In this document: piece by piece, positions 10,656 through 19,747 of the stretch
Layout: every line of letters starts with the position of its first letter
How positions within the stretch are numbered: the stretch's first letter is position 1
Assembly (NCBI RefSeq): GCF_018687895.1
Contig: NZ_CP061307.1
Coordinates: 558,001-622,000 of the forward strand
Length of the DNA stretch: 64,000 nucleotides
Direction: 5' to 3'
From: Polynucleobacter sp. JS-JIR-II-50
GTDB lineage: Bacteria; Pseudomonadota; Gammaproteobacteria; Burkholderiales; Burkholderiaceae
The notes under the pieces: model-generated
Seen by the model: only the letters and a program-made list of their open reading frames with translations
Told to the model about the DNA's origin: nothing
The model's database searches: none
Translations under genes and position numbers: made by a program

Positions 10656-11453
10656 ATGCTTGAATTACGCGAAGCTTCACTCGCAATCCTGGCAAGTGCT
10701 GATGCTCAAAGCAAAGCAATTCAGTTACTCAGTATGTTTGATGAGTATCAAAAACAACAAATTACTTTAAATACTGTTAGTAAGATTGATGCTCAAGGCC
10801 TTTATCTGCCGGGGCGTCCGCTAAAGCCGGAATTGGTGCTTCCTAAGCTTGTTCCCAAAAGAAGAATGGATACCTCCGAGGGCAGGGCGGGCTTATTGCA
10901 CTCACTCGCCCATATTGAGTTTAATGCGATGAACCTTGCGCTAGATGCAATCTGGCGTTTCCCAGATATGCCCAAGGAATACTATGAGGACTGGTTGAAA
11001 GTTGCCAAAGAAGAGGCCTATCACTTCAGTTTAGTAAATGAGTATTTGCATGCACTTGGGTTTTCTTATGGGGATTTCCCTGCCCACAATAGTTTGTGGG
11101 AGATGGTCGAACGAACAACCGATTCTGTGATTGCCAGAATGGCCTTGGTGCCCAGAACAATGGAAGCAAGAGGCTTAGATGCTGTACCAGCGATTCGGGA
11201 TCGCTTCAAACAAATTAAAGAAGTGCGTGCGGTGGAGATATTGGAAATTATTCTCAATGATGAAATCGGCCATGTATTGATTGGCAATCGTTGGTTTAAT
11301 TTCTTATGTGCTCAAGATAATATTTCTCCAATCACTGCTTATCGAGAGTTGGCTGCCAAATATCGTGCGCCTGTTTTAAAGCCCCCATTCAATATGGAGG
11401 CCCGCAAGCAGGCTGGTTTCACATCTGAAGAGTTAAGTCTTCTTGGTGCATAG
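10656..11453 (+). CDS. DUF455 ferritin-like protein
   Basis: 265 residues of the DUF455 family, a ferritin-like four-helix fold related to MiaE-type di-iron proteins. Possible metal ligands are visible in AHIEFNAMNLALD, KEEAYHFSLVNEY and LNDEIGHVLIGNRW, that is repeated Glu and ExxH patterns. No signal peptide. The reaction is not known; a di-iron oxygenase or hydroxylase role follows only from the fold. Stop is 9 bases before the radical-SAM gene, so the two are probably cotranscribed and may act on the same substrate. Start supported by the family N terminus ELREASLAIL. Confidence 0.85.
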   Translation: MLELREASLAILASADAQSKAIQLLSMFDEYQKQQITLNTVSKIDAQGLYLPGRPLKPELVLPKLVPKRRMDTSEGRAGLLHSLAHIEFNAMNLALDAIWRFPDMPKEYYEDWLKVAKEEAYHFSLVNEYLHALGFSYGDFPAHNSLWEMVERTTDSVIARMALVPRTMEARGLDAVPAIRDRFKQIKEVRAVEILEIILNDEIGHVLIGNRWFNFLCAQDNISPITAYRELAAKYRAPVLKPPFNMEARKQAGFTSEELSLLGA

Positions 11454-11462
11454 CTGAAAAAT

Positions 11463-13361
11463 ATGAAGGTATTGAGCCTCATTCCACCCATGACCCAGTT
11501 GAATACGCCGTATCCTTCTACGGCTTATCTCACGGGGTTCTTAAGATCTCGTGATGTTGATGCCGTTCAGGAGGATCTTGCCTTAGCTTTAGTGCTCAGT
11601 TTTTTTACTCCAGAGGGCATGGCGGAGATTCGCGCTCAAGCACTCTCTATTGCTGAAGAGAATCGTAGTGCCAGCGTTAATTTTTTCCTAGACTACTTTG
11701 ATTCCTATCAATCAACCATCACTCCAACCATTAGCTTCTTGCAGGGACGCGATAGCACTTTAAGTCATCGCATCAATACCCGGGATTTTTTACCGGAGGG
11801 CCCACGCTTTGCTTCTCTTGATGCATTTGATGATGAGGAGGCGGCCGATCCTTTGTCTTGGGCCTTTGGGGCTTTAGGGTCTCAAGATAGGGCACGTCAT
11901 TTAGCCACCCTTTATCTCAATGATTTATCCGATGTATTGCGTGATGCTGTTGATGACCGCTTTGAATTCGTGCGTTATGCGGAATCCTTGGCAAGTAGTC
12001 AGCCTACCTTTACGCCTCTGGCCGATGCGCTCCAGGCTAAGCCAACACTCATGGACCTGCATTTACAAGAGTTGGCGACTAAAGCGATTGAGCGTCACCA
12101 GCCAGGTGTAGTGCTTCTATCGGTACCTTTCCCTGGAGCAATGTATGCGGCCTTGCGTATTGCCCAGGTGATTAAAAAATCATATCCAGAAATCAAGATT
12201 GCCTTAGGTGGAGGCTATGTCAATACTGAGCTTCGAGAGTTATCCGATGCTCGCATCTTTGATTATGTGGATTTCATCACACTGGATTCTGGCGAGAGAC
12301 CGCTGCTTGCTTTGCTCGAGCACATTGGCGGCAAACGCTCCGCCGAAAGATTGGTGCGCACCTTTATTCGGAATTCTAGTAATCAAGTGCAATACCTCAA
12401 TTGGCAAGAACTTGATGTGCCTTTTGAAGAGGTTGGCACCGCTACTTGGGATGGGCTACCGCTGGATTCTTATTTATCTCTTTTGGATATGCTCAATCCG
12501 ATGCATCGCCTATGGAGTGACGGCCGCTGGAACAAGCTGACTGTTGCACATGGCTGTTATTGGAAAAAGTGTAGCTTCTGCGATGTATCCCTTGATTACA
12601 TCTCTCGTTATGAAACTGCGTCAGCCAGTTTATTGGTAGATCGTATTGAGCAAATTGTTCGGGAGACTGGGCAGACAGGATTTCATTTTGTGGATGAAGC
12701 TGCGCCACCTAAGATATTAAAAGCACTGGCTGAGGAGCTCATTCGCCGCAAGGTGCTCATTTCTTGGTGGGGTAATATTCGTTTTGAGAAGACCTTCACG
12801 CCTGAATTGGCGGAGCTATTAGCTAAGAGTGGATGCATTGCGATGTCTGGAGGTCTCGAAGTGGCATCTGATCGCCTACTCAATCTCATGAAAAAGGGGG
12901 TATCCGTGGAGCAGGTAGCTCAAGTTACCAAAGGATTCTCAGATGCCGGCATCTTGGTTCATGCTTATTTAATGTATGGCTTTCCTACGCAAACCGTACA
13001 GGAGACGGTGGATGCTTTGGAGTATGTGAGACAGCTTTTTGAGCATGGCTGCATTCAAAGCGGCTTCTTTCATCGCTTTACTTGTACCGTGCACTCTCCC
13101 GTAGGCATGAATCCTCAAGAGTATGGAATTGAGTTAATTCCATTGCCAGAAATCTCTTTTGCTAAAAATGATGTGCTCTTTATTGATCCCGCCGGCGTTG
13201 ATCATGATGCGCTCGGCCAGGGGCTAAAAAAAGCCATCTATAACTATATGCATGGCGTAGGCTTTGATATCAAAGCACAGTCTTGGTTTGATGGTTTGGG
13301 CATTGCCGTACCAAAGACAACCATTTCCAAGAGTTTCATTGAGAAGGCTTTGTATCGGTAG
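11463..13361 (+). CDS. B12-binding-domain radical SAM protein with CX4CX2C cluster motif
   Basis: 632 residues. The N-terminal 330 or so residues contain a cobalamin-binding-type Rossmann region (VVLLSVPFPGAMYAALRIA, then IKIALGGGYVNTEL). The radical-SAM core follows with cysteines at 365, 370 and 373 (HGCYWKKCSFCD), spaced CX4CX2C and not the canonical CX3CX2C; no canonical motif exists elsewhere in the protein. Further core features are HFVDEAAPP, a glycine-rich SGGLEVASDRLL and AYLMYGFPTQT. B12-type radical SAM enzymes often do methylations or ring rearrangements; the substrate here is unknown. The DUF455 gene lies 9 bases upstream. Confidence 0.87.
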   Translation: MKVLSLIPPMTQLNTPYPSTAYLTGFLRSRDVDAVQEDLALALVLSFFTPEGMAEIRAQALSIAEENRSASVNFFLDYFDSYQSTITPTISFLQGRDSTLSHRINTRDFLPEGPRFASLDAFDDEEAADPLSWAFGALGSQDRARHLATLYLNDLSDVLRDAVDDRFEFVRYAESLASSQPTFTPLADALQAKPTLMDLHLQELATKAIERHQPGVVLLSVPFPGAMYAALRIAQVIKKSYPEIKIALGGGYVNTELRELSDARIFDYVDFITLDSGERPLLALLEHIGGKRSAERLVRTFIRNSSNQVQYLNWQELDVPFEEVGTATWDGLPLDSYLSLLDMLNPMHRLWSDGRWNKLTVAHGCYWKKCSFCDVSLDYISRYETASASLLVDRIEQIVRETGQTGFHFVDEAAPPKILKALAEELIRRKVLISWWGNIRFEKTFTPELAELLAKSGCIAMSGGLEVASDRLLNLMKKGVSVEQVAQVTKGFSDAGILVHAYLMYGFPTQTVQETVDALEYVRQLFEHGCIQSGFFHRFTCTVHSPVGMNPQEYGIELIPLPEISFAKNDVLFIDPAGVDHDALGQGLKKAIYNYMHGVGFDIKAQSWFDGLGIAVPKTTISKSFIEKALYR

Positions 13362-13425
13362 CCCACCCACCTCAATCGGGCTTACAATTATTTTACAAAG
13401 CCCCAAATTAACGCAGGAGAAATAA

Positions 13426-14127
13426 ATGAATTTATCGCGTCGCACTTTCATTACATCAGCAGCTTTGGCTCCAGTAGCATGTGGAGTTCCGTTAGGATAT
13501 GAGCGAGGAACTCCTGTTGCTCAACCAAAACCAACTCCAAACGTAAGACCCCCTCAAGTGGGGCAGGAGTGGACATATGTTAAGCGCGATGTTTTTGATG
13601 GGAAGATTCTTGGTACTGTTACTGAAAAAGTTGCTAGTCTAGGATCGGCCATTGTCATTGAGCGCATGGATGAGGGTGGTGGTAGGTTGGCTAGCGAGAT
13701 TCAAGGACCCTGGGGTACAGTGCAGACTACTACAGCTTGGCCGCGCGTGATCAGCTTCAATCCACCAATTCCTTTGTGGCCCCAAGAGTTAAGCTCTCAT
13801 TCGAGTAAGCAGTTAAATACCAAATATAGTTTGGCCGGATATTCTGATAATTCCTATGGCTGGCAGGAATACATGGGTTCACATGGTTGGGAGCAGATTA
13901 CTGTACCTGCTGGAACATTTCTAGCATTGCGCTACCAAAATCTCATCAACTATGAGAGTGAGGACGACAATAAAGCAGACTGTATTCGCAAGGAGACAAT
14001 TTGGTTTGCCCCTAGCATTGGCCGTTGGGTTGCTCGGGAATCGTCTGGTTCGTACATGATTCAGGGGCAGCTTGGAGTAGCAATTCTAGAGGGGAGCTAT
14101 CAATGGCAACTCACTTCTTACAAATAA
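13426..14127 (+). CDS. Exported protein, Tat-type signal, first of a tandem paralogous pair
   Basis: 233 residues. Begins MNLSRRTFITSAALAPVACG: SRRTFIT fits a twin-arginine motif, and the Cys at 19 could be a lipid attachment site although the residues before it (APVAC) are a poor lipobox. A Pro-rich linker follows, then a soluble domain beginning VRPPQVGQEWTYVKRDVF. This domain is shared with the next gene throughout. I do not recognise a named family. A strong AGGAGA precedes the ATG. It follows the radical-SAM gene by 64 bases and is coupled to its paralogue by overlap. Confidence 0.72.
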   Translation: MNLSRRTFITSAALAPVACGVPLGYERGTPVAQPKPTPNVRPPQVGQEWTYVKRDVFDGKILGTVTEKVASLGSAIVIERMDEGGGRLASEIQGPWGTVQTTTAWPRVISFNPPIPLWPQELSSHSSKQLNTKYSLAGYSDNSYGWQEYMGSHGWEQITVPAGTFLALRYQNLINYESEDDNKADCIRKETIWFAPSIGRWVARESSGSYMIQGQLGVAILEGSYQWQLTSYK

Positions 14128-14831
14128 GATATTTACAAAAACTATTCCTTTTTACACTGCCATTTTTTTTGGCAGCATGTATTTCATCTCAACCTTACCC
14201 CAAGGGAATTGTTGAGGCTCAACCTCAGCCTACGCCAACAGTTCGTCCTCCCAAAGTTGGTCAAGAGTGGGTCTACCAAGTCCGTAATGTATTTAATCAA
14301 GAGGTGATCGATGTTATTACTGAAAAAGTGGTTTCAGTGGGAGATCAAATTCGAATTTCTAGGTCTGGCATAAAGGCTGGGCCCCTACCAGATGAAATTC
14401 AATCACCCTGGGGGTATGTCATTCAGGACCCTCATTGGTCTCCACCCCAAAAGTTTGCTCCAGCAGTTCCAGTGTGGCCAGTGCAGTTAAATGCTAAGTC
14501 GAGTGGTTACTATCAATCAAGGTATCAAGTACTGGGTTATCCGGATGGTAGCTATTTCTGGGGTCTGAGTATGGATGCTTCGCAATGGGAGCGATTATCT
14601 GTGACGGCTGGTCAATTTTTGACTCTGAAATATCACAATGAAATTCCTTATTTCCAAAGCCAGGATGTTTTTAGGGTATCTAACTACAGAGAAGAAGACC
14701 TCTGGTTTTCTCCAGAAATTGGGCGCTGGGTCATACGTAGATCATTTGGGCGGTATTTGCTTGGGGGTATGAGGTGGAATGGCGCTCTGTGGGAAGATTA
14801 TCTGGAGTGGGAGTTAATCTCCTGGAAATAG
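14103..14831 (+). CDS. Lipoprotein, second of the tandem paralogous pair
   Basis: 242 residues from the ATG at 14103, chosen over an earlier in-frame ATG at 14025 because it sits after a GAGGGGAG ribosome site and directly opens a Sec/lipoprotein signal (QKLFLFTLPFFLAAC) with a clean LAAC lipobox. A Pro-rich linker and VRPPKVGQEWVYQVRNVF follow, matching the upstream gene, as do EIQSPWG, VPVWPVQL, WERLSVTAGQFLTLKY and WFSPEIGRWV. It overlaps its paralogue by 25 bases, so it is probably translationally coupled. Function unknown; a periplasm-facing envelope protein is implied. Confidence 0.75.
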   Translation: MATHFLQIRYLQKLFLFTLPFFLAACISSQPYPKGIVEAQPQPTPTVRPPKVGQEWVYQVRNVFNQEVIDVITEKVVSVGDQIRISRSGIKAGPLPDEIQSPWGYVIQDPHWSPPQKFAPAVPVWPVQLNAKSSGYYQSRYQVLGYPDGSYFWGLSMDASQWERLSVTAGQFLTLKYHNEIPYFQSQDVFRVSNYREEDLWFSPEIGRWVIRRSFGRYLLGGMRWNGALWEDYLEWELISWK

Positions 14832-14859
14832 GCATTGCGCTTAAAATAGGTGCACTGCT

Positions 14860-15513
14860 ATGTATACCGTTAAAGAACTATTTCCCACACTTCAAGGCGA
14901 AGGCACCCACACTGGTAGGGCTGCCGTATTTTGTCGCTTTGCTGGATGCAATCTTTGGAGTGGACGTGAAGAAGATCGCGCCACTGCTATTTGTCAATTT
15001 TGCGATACCGATTTTGTAGGTAGCGATGGTGCTGGCGGCGGTAAGTTTGAGACTGCTGCCTTACTTGCTGATGCAATCGAGACTTCATGGCGTAGCACTT
15101 CGGCTGGTCCGCAGCAGCGTTATGTGGTTTTCACGGGTGGAGAGCCGCTCTTGCAATTAGATGAGGAGTTGATTGCAGCACTTCATCAAAAAGGATTTGA
15201 AGTGGCAATTGAGACAAACGGCACCATTAAAGTTCCTAAGGGGGTTGATTGGGTTTGTGTGAGTCCTAAGGCTGGTTCTGATCTGATTGTTCTTCAAGCG
15301 GATGAGTTAAAGCTAGTGGTCCCCCAAAATGACCATCAGGCATTAGAAAAACTCATGGCCCGCTTTGAGGGTATGGATTATCGCAATCGTTTCTTGCAGC
15401 CCATGGATGGGCATAACCTCAAAAGTAATACTGAGTTAGCAGTAAGCTTATGTCAAAAGCGTCCCTTGTGGAGATTGAGTCTGCAATCTCATAAACTGAT
15501 CGGGATTCGATAG
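14860..15513 (+). CDS. queE: 7-carboxy-7-deazaguanine synthase
   Basis: 217 residues. Radical-SAM enzyme converting 6-carboxytetrahydropterin to 7-carboxy-7-deazaguanine in queuosine/preQ0 synthesis. Cluster cysteines are in FAGCNLW and CQFCDTD, spaced CX14CX2C, a known QueE variant. Also present are GEGTHTGR at the N terminus, the FTGGEPLLQ glycine-rich motif and a C-terminal FLQPMDG. A short shortened-barrel length is normal for QueE. Followed by queD after 35 bases, giving two consecutive pathway steps. Confidence 0.95.
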   Translation: MYTVKELFPTLQGEGTHTGRAAVFCRFAGCNLWSGREEDRATAICQFCDTDFVGSDGAGGGKFETAALLADAIETSWRSTSAGPQQRYVVFTGGEPLLQLDEELIAALHQKGFEVAIETNGTIKVPKGVDWVCVSPKAGSDLIVLQADELKLVVPQNDHQALEKLMARFEGMDYRNRFLQPMDGHNLKSNTELAVSLCQKRPLWRLSLQSHKLIGIR

Positions 15514-15548
15514 TTGACTAAGCTCAAATAAGATTAATTAAGTGCCCA

Positions 15549-16013
15549 ATGACAAATAAACAGCCTGCCATCTCCATTACCCGTCGCCTTGAGTTTGACT
15601 CCGGGCATCGTATCCCCAATCATGATGGTCAATGTCGCCATCTGCACGGACATCGCTATGCGATTGAAGTTACGCTAACTGGTGAGGTAGCTGATCATCC
15701 TGGTAAAGCAGATGACGGCATGGTGCTCGACTTTGGCGATATCAAGCGATTAACAAACCAATACGTAGTAGATCTTTGGGATCATGCATTTTTAGTAGCT
15801 AAAGAGGACGAAGGTCTGGTTGCTTTCTTGTCGACCTTGCCTAATCACAAGACGGTCATCATGGAGCATGTGCCAACTGTTGAGAACTTAGCTAACGCAG
15901 CCTTTGCAATCTTGAAACCCGTTTTCAGCAAAGCTTTTAGTGGTCGCCTAGAGCTCTCTTCCATTCGTCTTTATGAGACGCCCAATTGCTGGGCTGATGT
16001 TCATCCCGTCTAA
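15549..16013 (+). CDS. queD: 6-carboxy-5,6,7,8-tetrahydropterin synthase
   Basis: 154 residues of the PTPS/QueD family. Makes 6-carboxytetrahydropterin from dihydroneopterin triphosphate for queuosine. Zinc-ligand histidines are in DSGHRI and CRHLHGHRY, with the nucleophilic Cys in GQCRHLHGH; the later LWDHAFL and the E-T-P pattern in LYETPNCWADV also match. Upstream queE supplies the next step. Stop TAA is immediately followed by the tadA ATG. Confidence 0.95.
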   Translation: MTNKQPAISITRRLEFDSGHRIPNHDGQCRHLHGHRYAIEVTLTGEVADHPGKADDGMVLDFGDIKRLTNQYVVDLWDHAFLVAKEDEGLVAFLSTLPNHKTVIMEHVPTVENLANAAFAILKPVFSKAFSGRLELSSIRLYETPNCWADVHPV

Positions 16014-17413
<1,400 letters not shown>

Positions 17414-17430
17414 TCTTTACTGAGACCCGT

Positions 17431-18060
17431 GTGGAAAACTCTTTGTTTAAAAGTCTTTTAGTTTTCATTGCACTCACCCTTACAGGAGCAGTCATGGCAA
17501 CCGAAGAGCCAAAATATGCTGTTCTCGAAAAAGAGCCACCTTTTGAAATCCGCTCTTATGCACCCATGATTATTGCTGAGGTACAAGTTGAGGGTGATTT
17601 AGATGAGGCCTCGAGCCAAGGATTTCGCTTGATTGCTGCTTATATTTTTGGTCAGAATCAAGTGAGCGAAAAAATTGCAATGACTGCGCCAGTGATAGTC
17701 GAAGATCAATCAGCAAAGAGCGAAAAGATTGCAATGACTGCACCCGTGGGGATCGAGTCAAACGCTGGTAAGTGGACGGTGTCATTTGTCATGCCTAGTG
17801 AGTACAGCATGGAGACGATTCCAAAACCAATCAATCCTCAGGTGCAATTACGTCAAATTCCAGCAATTAAAAAGGCAGTGATTGGCTTTAGTGGTTTTTA
17901 TAATAGCCAGAAAGTGGCTGAGAAAACGCTAGAGCTCGAGCGGTGGATGAAGGTCCGGCATTTGACTGGCACGGGTACTCCTAATTTCGCACGTTATAAC
18001 CCGCCTTGGACTTTGCCCTTCATGCGTCGCAATGAAGTCATGATCACTTTACGTGACTAG
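17431..18060 (+). CDS. SOUL family haem-binding protein, exported
   Basis: 209 residues from the GTG at 17431, preferred over an overlapping GTG at 17407 because it directly opens a signal peptide (LFKSLLVFIALTLTGAVMA). SOUL domain with YAVLEKEPPFEIRSYAPMIIAEV, followed by two near-identical copies of SEKIAMTAPV about 19 residues apart, then GKWTVSFVMPSEYSM and PNFARYNPPWTLPFMRRNEV. Bacterial members bind or are thought to bind haem in the periplasm; role here unknown. Its stop overlaps the rlmJ stop in the shared CTAG. Confidence 0.86.
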   Translation: MENSLFKSLLVFIALTLTGAVMATEEPKYAVLEKEPPFEIRSYAPMIIAEVQVEGDLDEASSQGFRLIAAYIFGQNQVSEKIAMTAPVIVEDQSAKSEKIAMTAPVGIESNAGKWTVSFVMPSEYSMETIPKPINPQVQLRQIPAIKKAVIGFSGFYNSQKVAEKTLELERWMKVRHLTGTGTPNFARYNPPWTLPFMRRNEVMITLRD

Positions 18061-18944
18061 TTCTTAGCTTCGAAGCTCTTCAATAAAAATTGGCCGCCAC
18101 CATTGATGCCTAAAGCCTTCGTTAAGGTTGGTAGTGCCTGGGCCAGATGTTTTTCTAGAGTCCATGGTGGGTTGATGATGAACATCCCGCTAGCTTGCAA
18201 ACGGCGCTCACCTGGCGCATTTTCAGCTCGTAATTCTGTATGTAACCATGAGCGTTTATGTGCGGTAGCGATTTTTTTCAGGCGGTCAGGTAGGGCTGCC
18301 GATTCTCTTCTTGATAGTGCTGGATACCAAATAGCATAGCAGCCGGTTGCAAAGCGTTGCAGCGCCTCTTCCATGGCAAGCTCAAGATAGCGATAGTCTT
18401 GCTTGTCTTCGTAAGAGGGGTCAATTAATACGAGACCGCGACGACTAGGAGGAGGGAGTAAGCCCTTGAGTCTGGCAAAGCTATCCTCGGCATAAATATC
18501 AATCTGTTTGGATTGCTTTAGTTCGCCAATGTTGTGGCGCAGAATATCGATCTCTTTGGGGTGCAACTCAAAGAGCTTGAGTCGATCTTGTGGACGCAGC
18601 AGGCGGGCCAGAATAAAGGGGGAGCCAGGATAGGTGTTTAGATGGCCCTCAATGTTCTCGGTATTAATGCACTTCAGATATTCATGAATGCTCTCGGGGA
18701 TTGGAGTGTTTGCATGATGGCAAGTTTCTACATATTGTTTGAGGCGAAAGATACCACCATCAGCTTCTTTGCTCACCGTAGAGAAGCCATCTTGCAAGCT
18801 ATAGATGCCAGCACCTGCATGGGTATCAACAAAGGTAATGGCAACAGGCTTCTCTTGAAGGTATTGAACCAAGTGAATTAAGGTCAGGTGCTTCAGGATG
18901 TCTGCGTGACTTCCCGCATGAAATGCATGTCGATAACTAAACAT
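18057..18944 (-). CDS. rlmJ: 23S rRNA (adenine(2030)-N6)-methyltransferase
   Basis: 295 residues. SAM-dependent N6 methylation of A2030 of 23S rRNA. N terminus MFSYRHAFHAGSHADILKH is the RlmJ signature; the SAM site includes FVDTHAGAGIYSL, and the catalytic N6-MTase motif IV reads DPSYE where the common form is D/N-PP-Y. The C-terminal region has MFIINPPWTL. Last gene of a five-gene minus-strand run with envelope genes, 6 bases after the PAP2 gene. Confidence 0.93.
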   Translation of the reverse strand: MFSYRHAFHAGSHADILKHLTLIHLVQYLQEKPVAITFVDTHAGAGIYSLQDGFSTVSKEADGGIFRLKQYVETCHHANTPIPESIHEYLKCINTENIEGHLNTYPGSPFILARLLRPQDRLKLFELHPKEIDILRHNIGELKQSKQIDIYAEDSFARLKGLLPPPSRRGLVLIDPSYEDKQDYRYLELAMEEALQRFATGCYAIWYPALSRRESAALPDRLKKIATAHKRSWLHTELRAENAPGERRLQASGMFIINPPWTLEKHLAQALPTLTKALGINGGGQFLLKSFEAKN

Positions 18945-18950
18945 CTTGAA

Positions 18951-19742
18951 TTATTCTGCCTTGCGAGGCGCTTGAGTAAATTGCGCCTTTATATAAAAGA
19001 CTAGTGTGAAAGCCACAATGGCAATGGAGAGATACTGCAATGGCAGATTTAACTCCAGATCCATGATTTGAGTAAGGTGGGCGTAAATTGCTATTACACC
19101 CCCAAGCGCAATCAGATGTGTCCAGATTTTTCTTGGCCCCAGTTGGTTTTCAGGAAACTGATTGGCCGCTAAGGCTCCGAGCATTCCACACCAAATACCA
19201 ACACCTGCGCCACCTAAAACGTCAGTAAGCCAATGAGCCCCTACAGCGCTGCGTGATAGACCTACTAAAGCTGCAGGCAAAAATAGCGACATAAATGGAG
19301 CACGCTTTTCTTTGGCTACCGAAAAATAAAAGGCGCTCACAATTGCAAATGCAGTGAGCGTATGTCCAGAGGGGAAGGCTTTGTAAAGTAGTGCTTCACC
19401 AATGCGATAAAAGCTGCCATTGGTCAGGATGCCTGCGGGTCGAGGTAAATTAAAGAAACCCTTTAAGACTGTGCTTGCTAACGCGGCTATCCCGCCAGCA
19501 AAAATTCCAGCAGTCAGCATCCTTGGCGCAAGCAATAACAATGGAAAGGCTAGTGCAAACACTCCCCAACCATTGCCTAAAAAAGTAAGCCAAGCCCAAA
19601 GGGTGTCTGGTAGCAATTGCGTAAACCGGTTAATGAATAAAAAGGTGCTGCTTTGAAATTCACCAAAGTAGATTGCGCAAGCGAGCGCAAGAGGGGCTAA
19701 TGGAATGAACCAAGCAAATGTGGGAATTGCCTTTTTGCTCAT
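18951..19742 (-). CDS. PAP2 family membrane phosphatase
   Basis: 263 residues with about six hydrophobic segments. The three PAP2 phosphatase motifs are all there: KGFFNLPRP, PSGHT and SRSAVGAHWLTDVLGG. Such proteins dephosphorylate undecaprenyl pyrophosphate, phosphatidylglycerol phosphate or lipid A at the periplasmic face. It lies 5 bases downstream of the GT9 gene and shares the operon with a GT39-like enzyme, which suggests recycling of a lipid carrier or trimming of lipid A; the exact substrate cannot be read from sequence. Confidence 0.88.
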   Translation of the reverse strand: MSKKAIPTFAWFIPLAPLALACAIYFGEFQSSTFLFINRFTQLLPDTLWAWLTFLGNGWGVFALAFPLLLLAPRMLTAGIFAGGIAALASTVLKGFFNLPRPAGILTNGSFYRIGEALLYKAFPSGHTLTAFAIVSAFYFSVAKEKRAPFMSLFLPAALVGLSRSAVGAHWLTDVLGGAGVGIWCGMLGALAANQFPENQLGPRKIWTHLIALGGVIAIYAHLTQIMDLELNLPLQYLSIAIVAFTLVFYIKAQFTQAPRKAE

Positions 19743-19747
19743 CCAGC

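Noticed and set aside
13378..13403. Possible terminator (GGGCTT with AAGCCC) between the radical-SAM gene and the Tat-type protein
   Set aside because: Only a 6-bp stem with a long loop and no T-run; too weak to claim.
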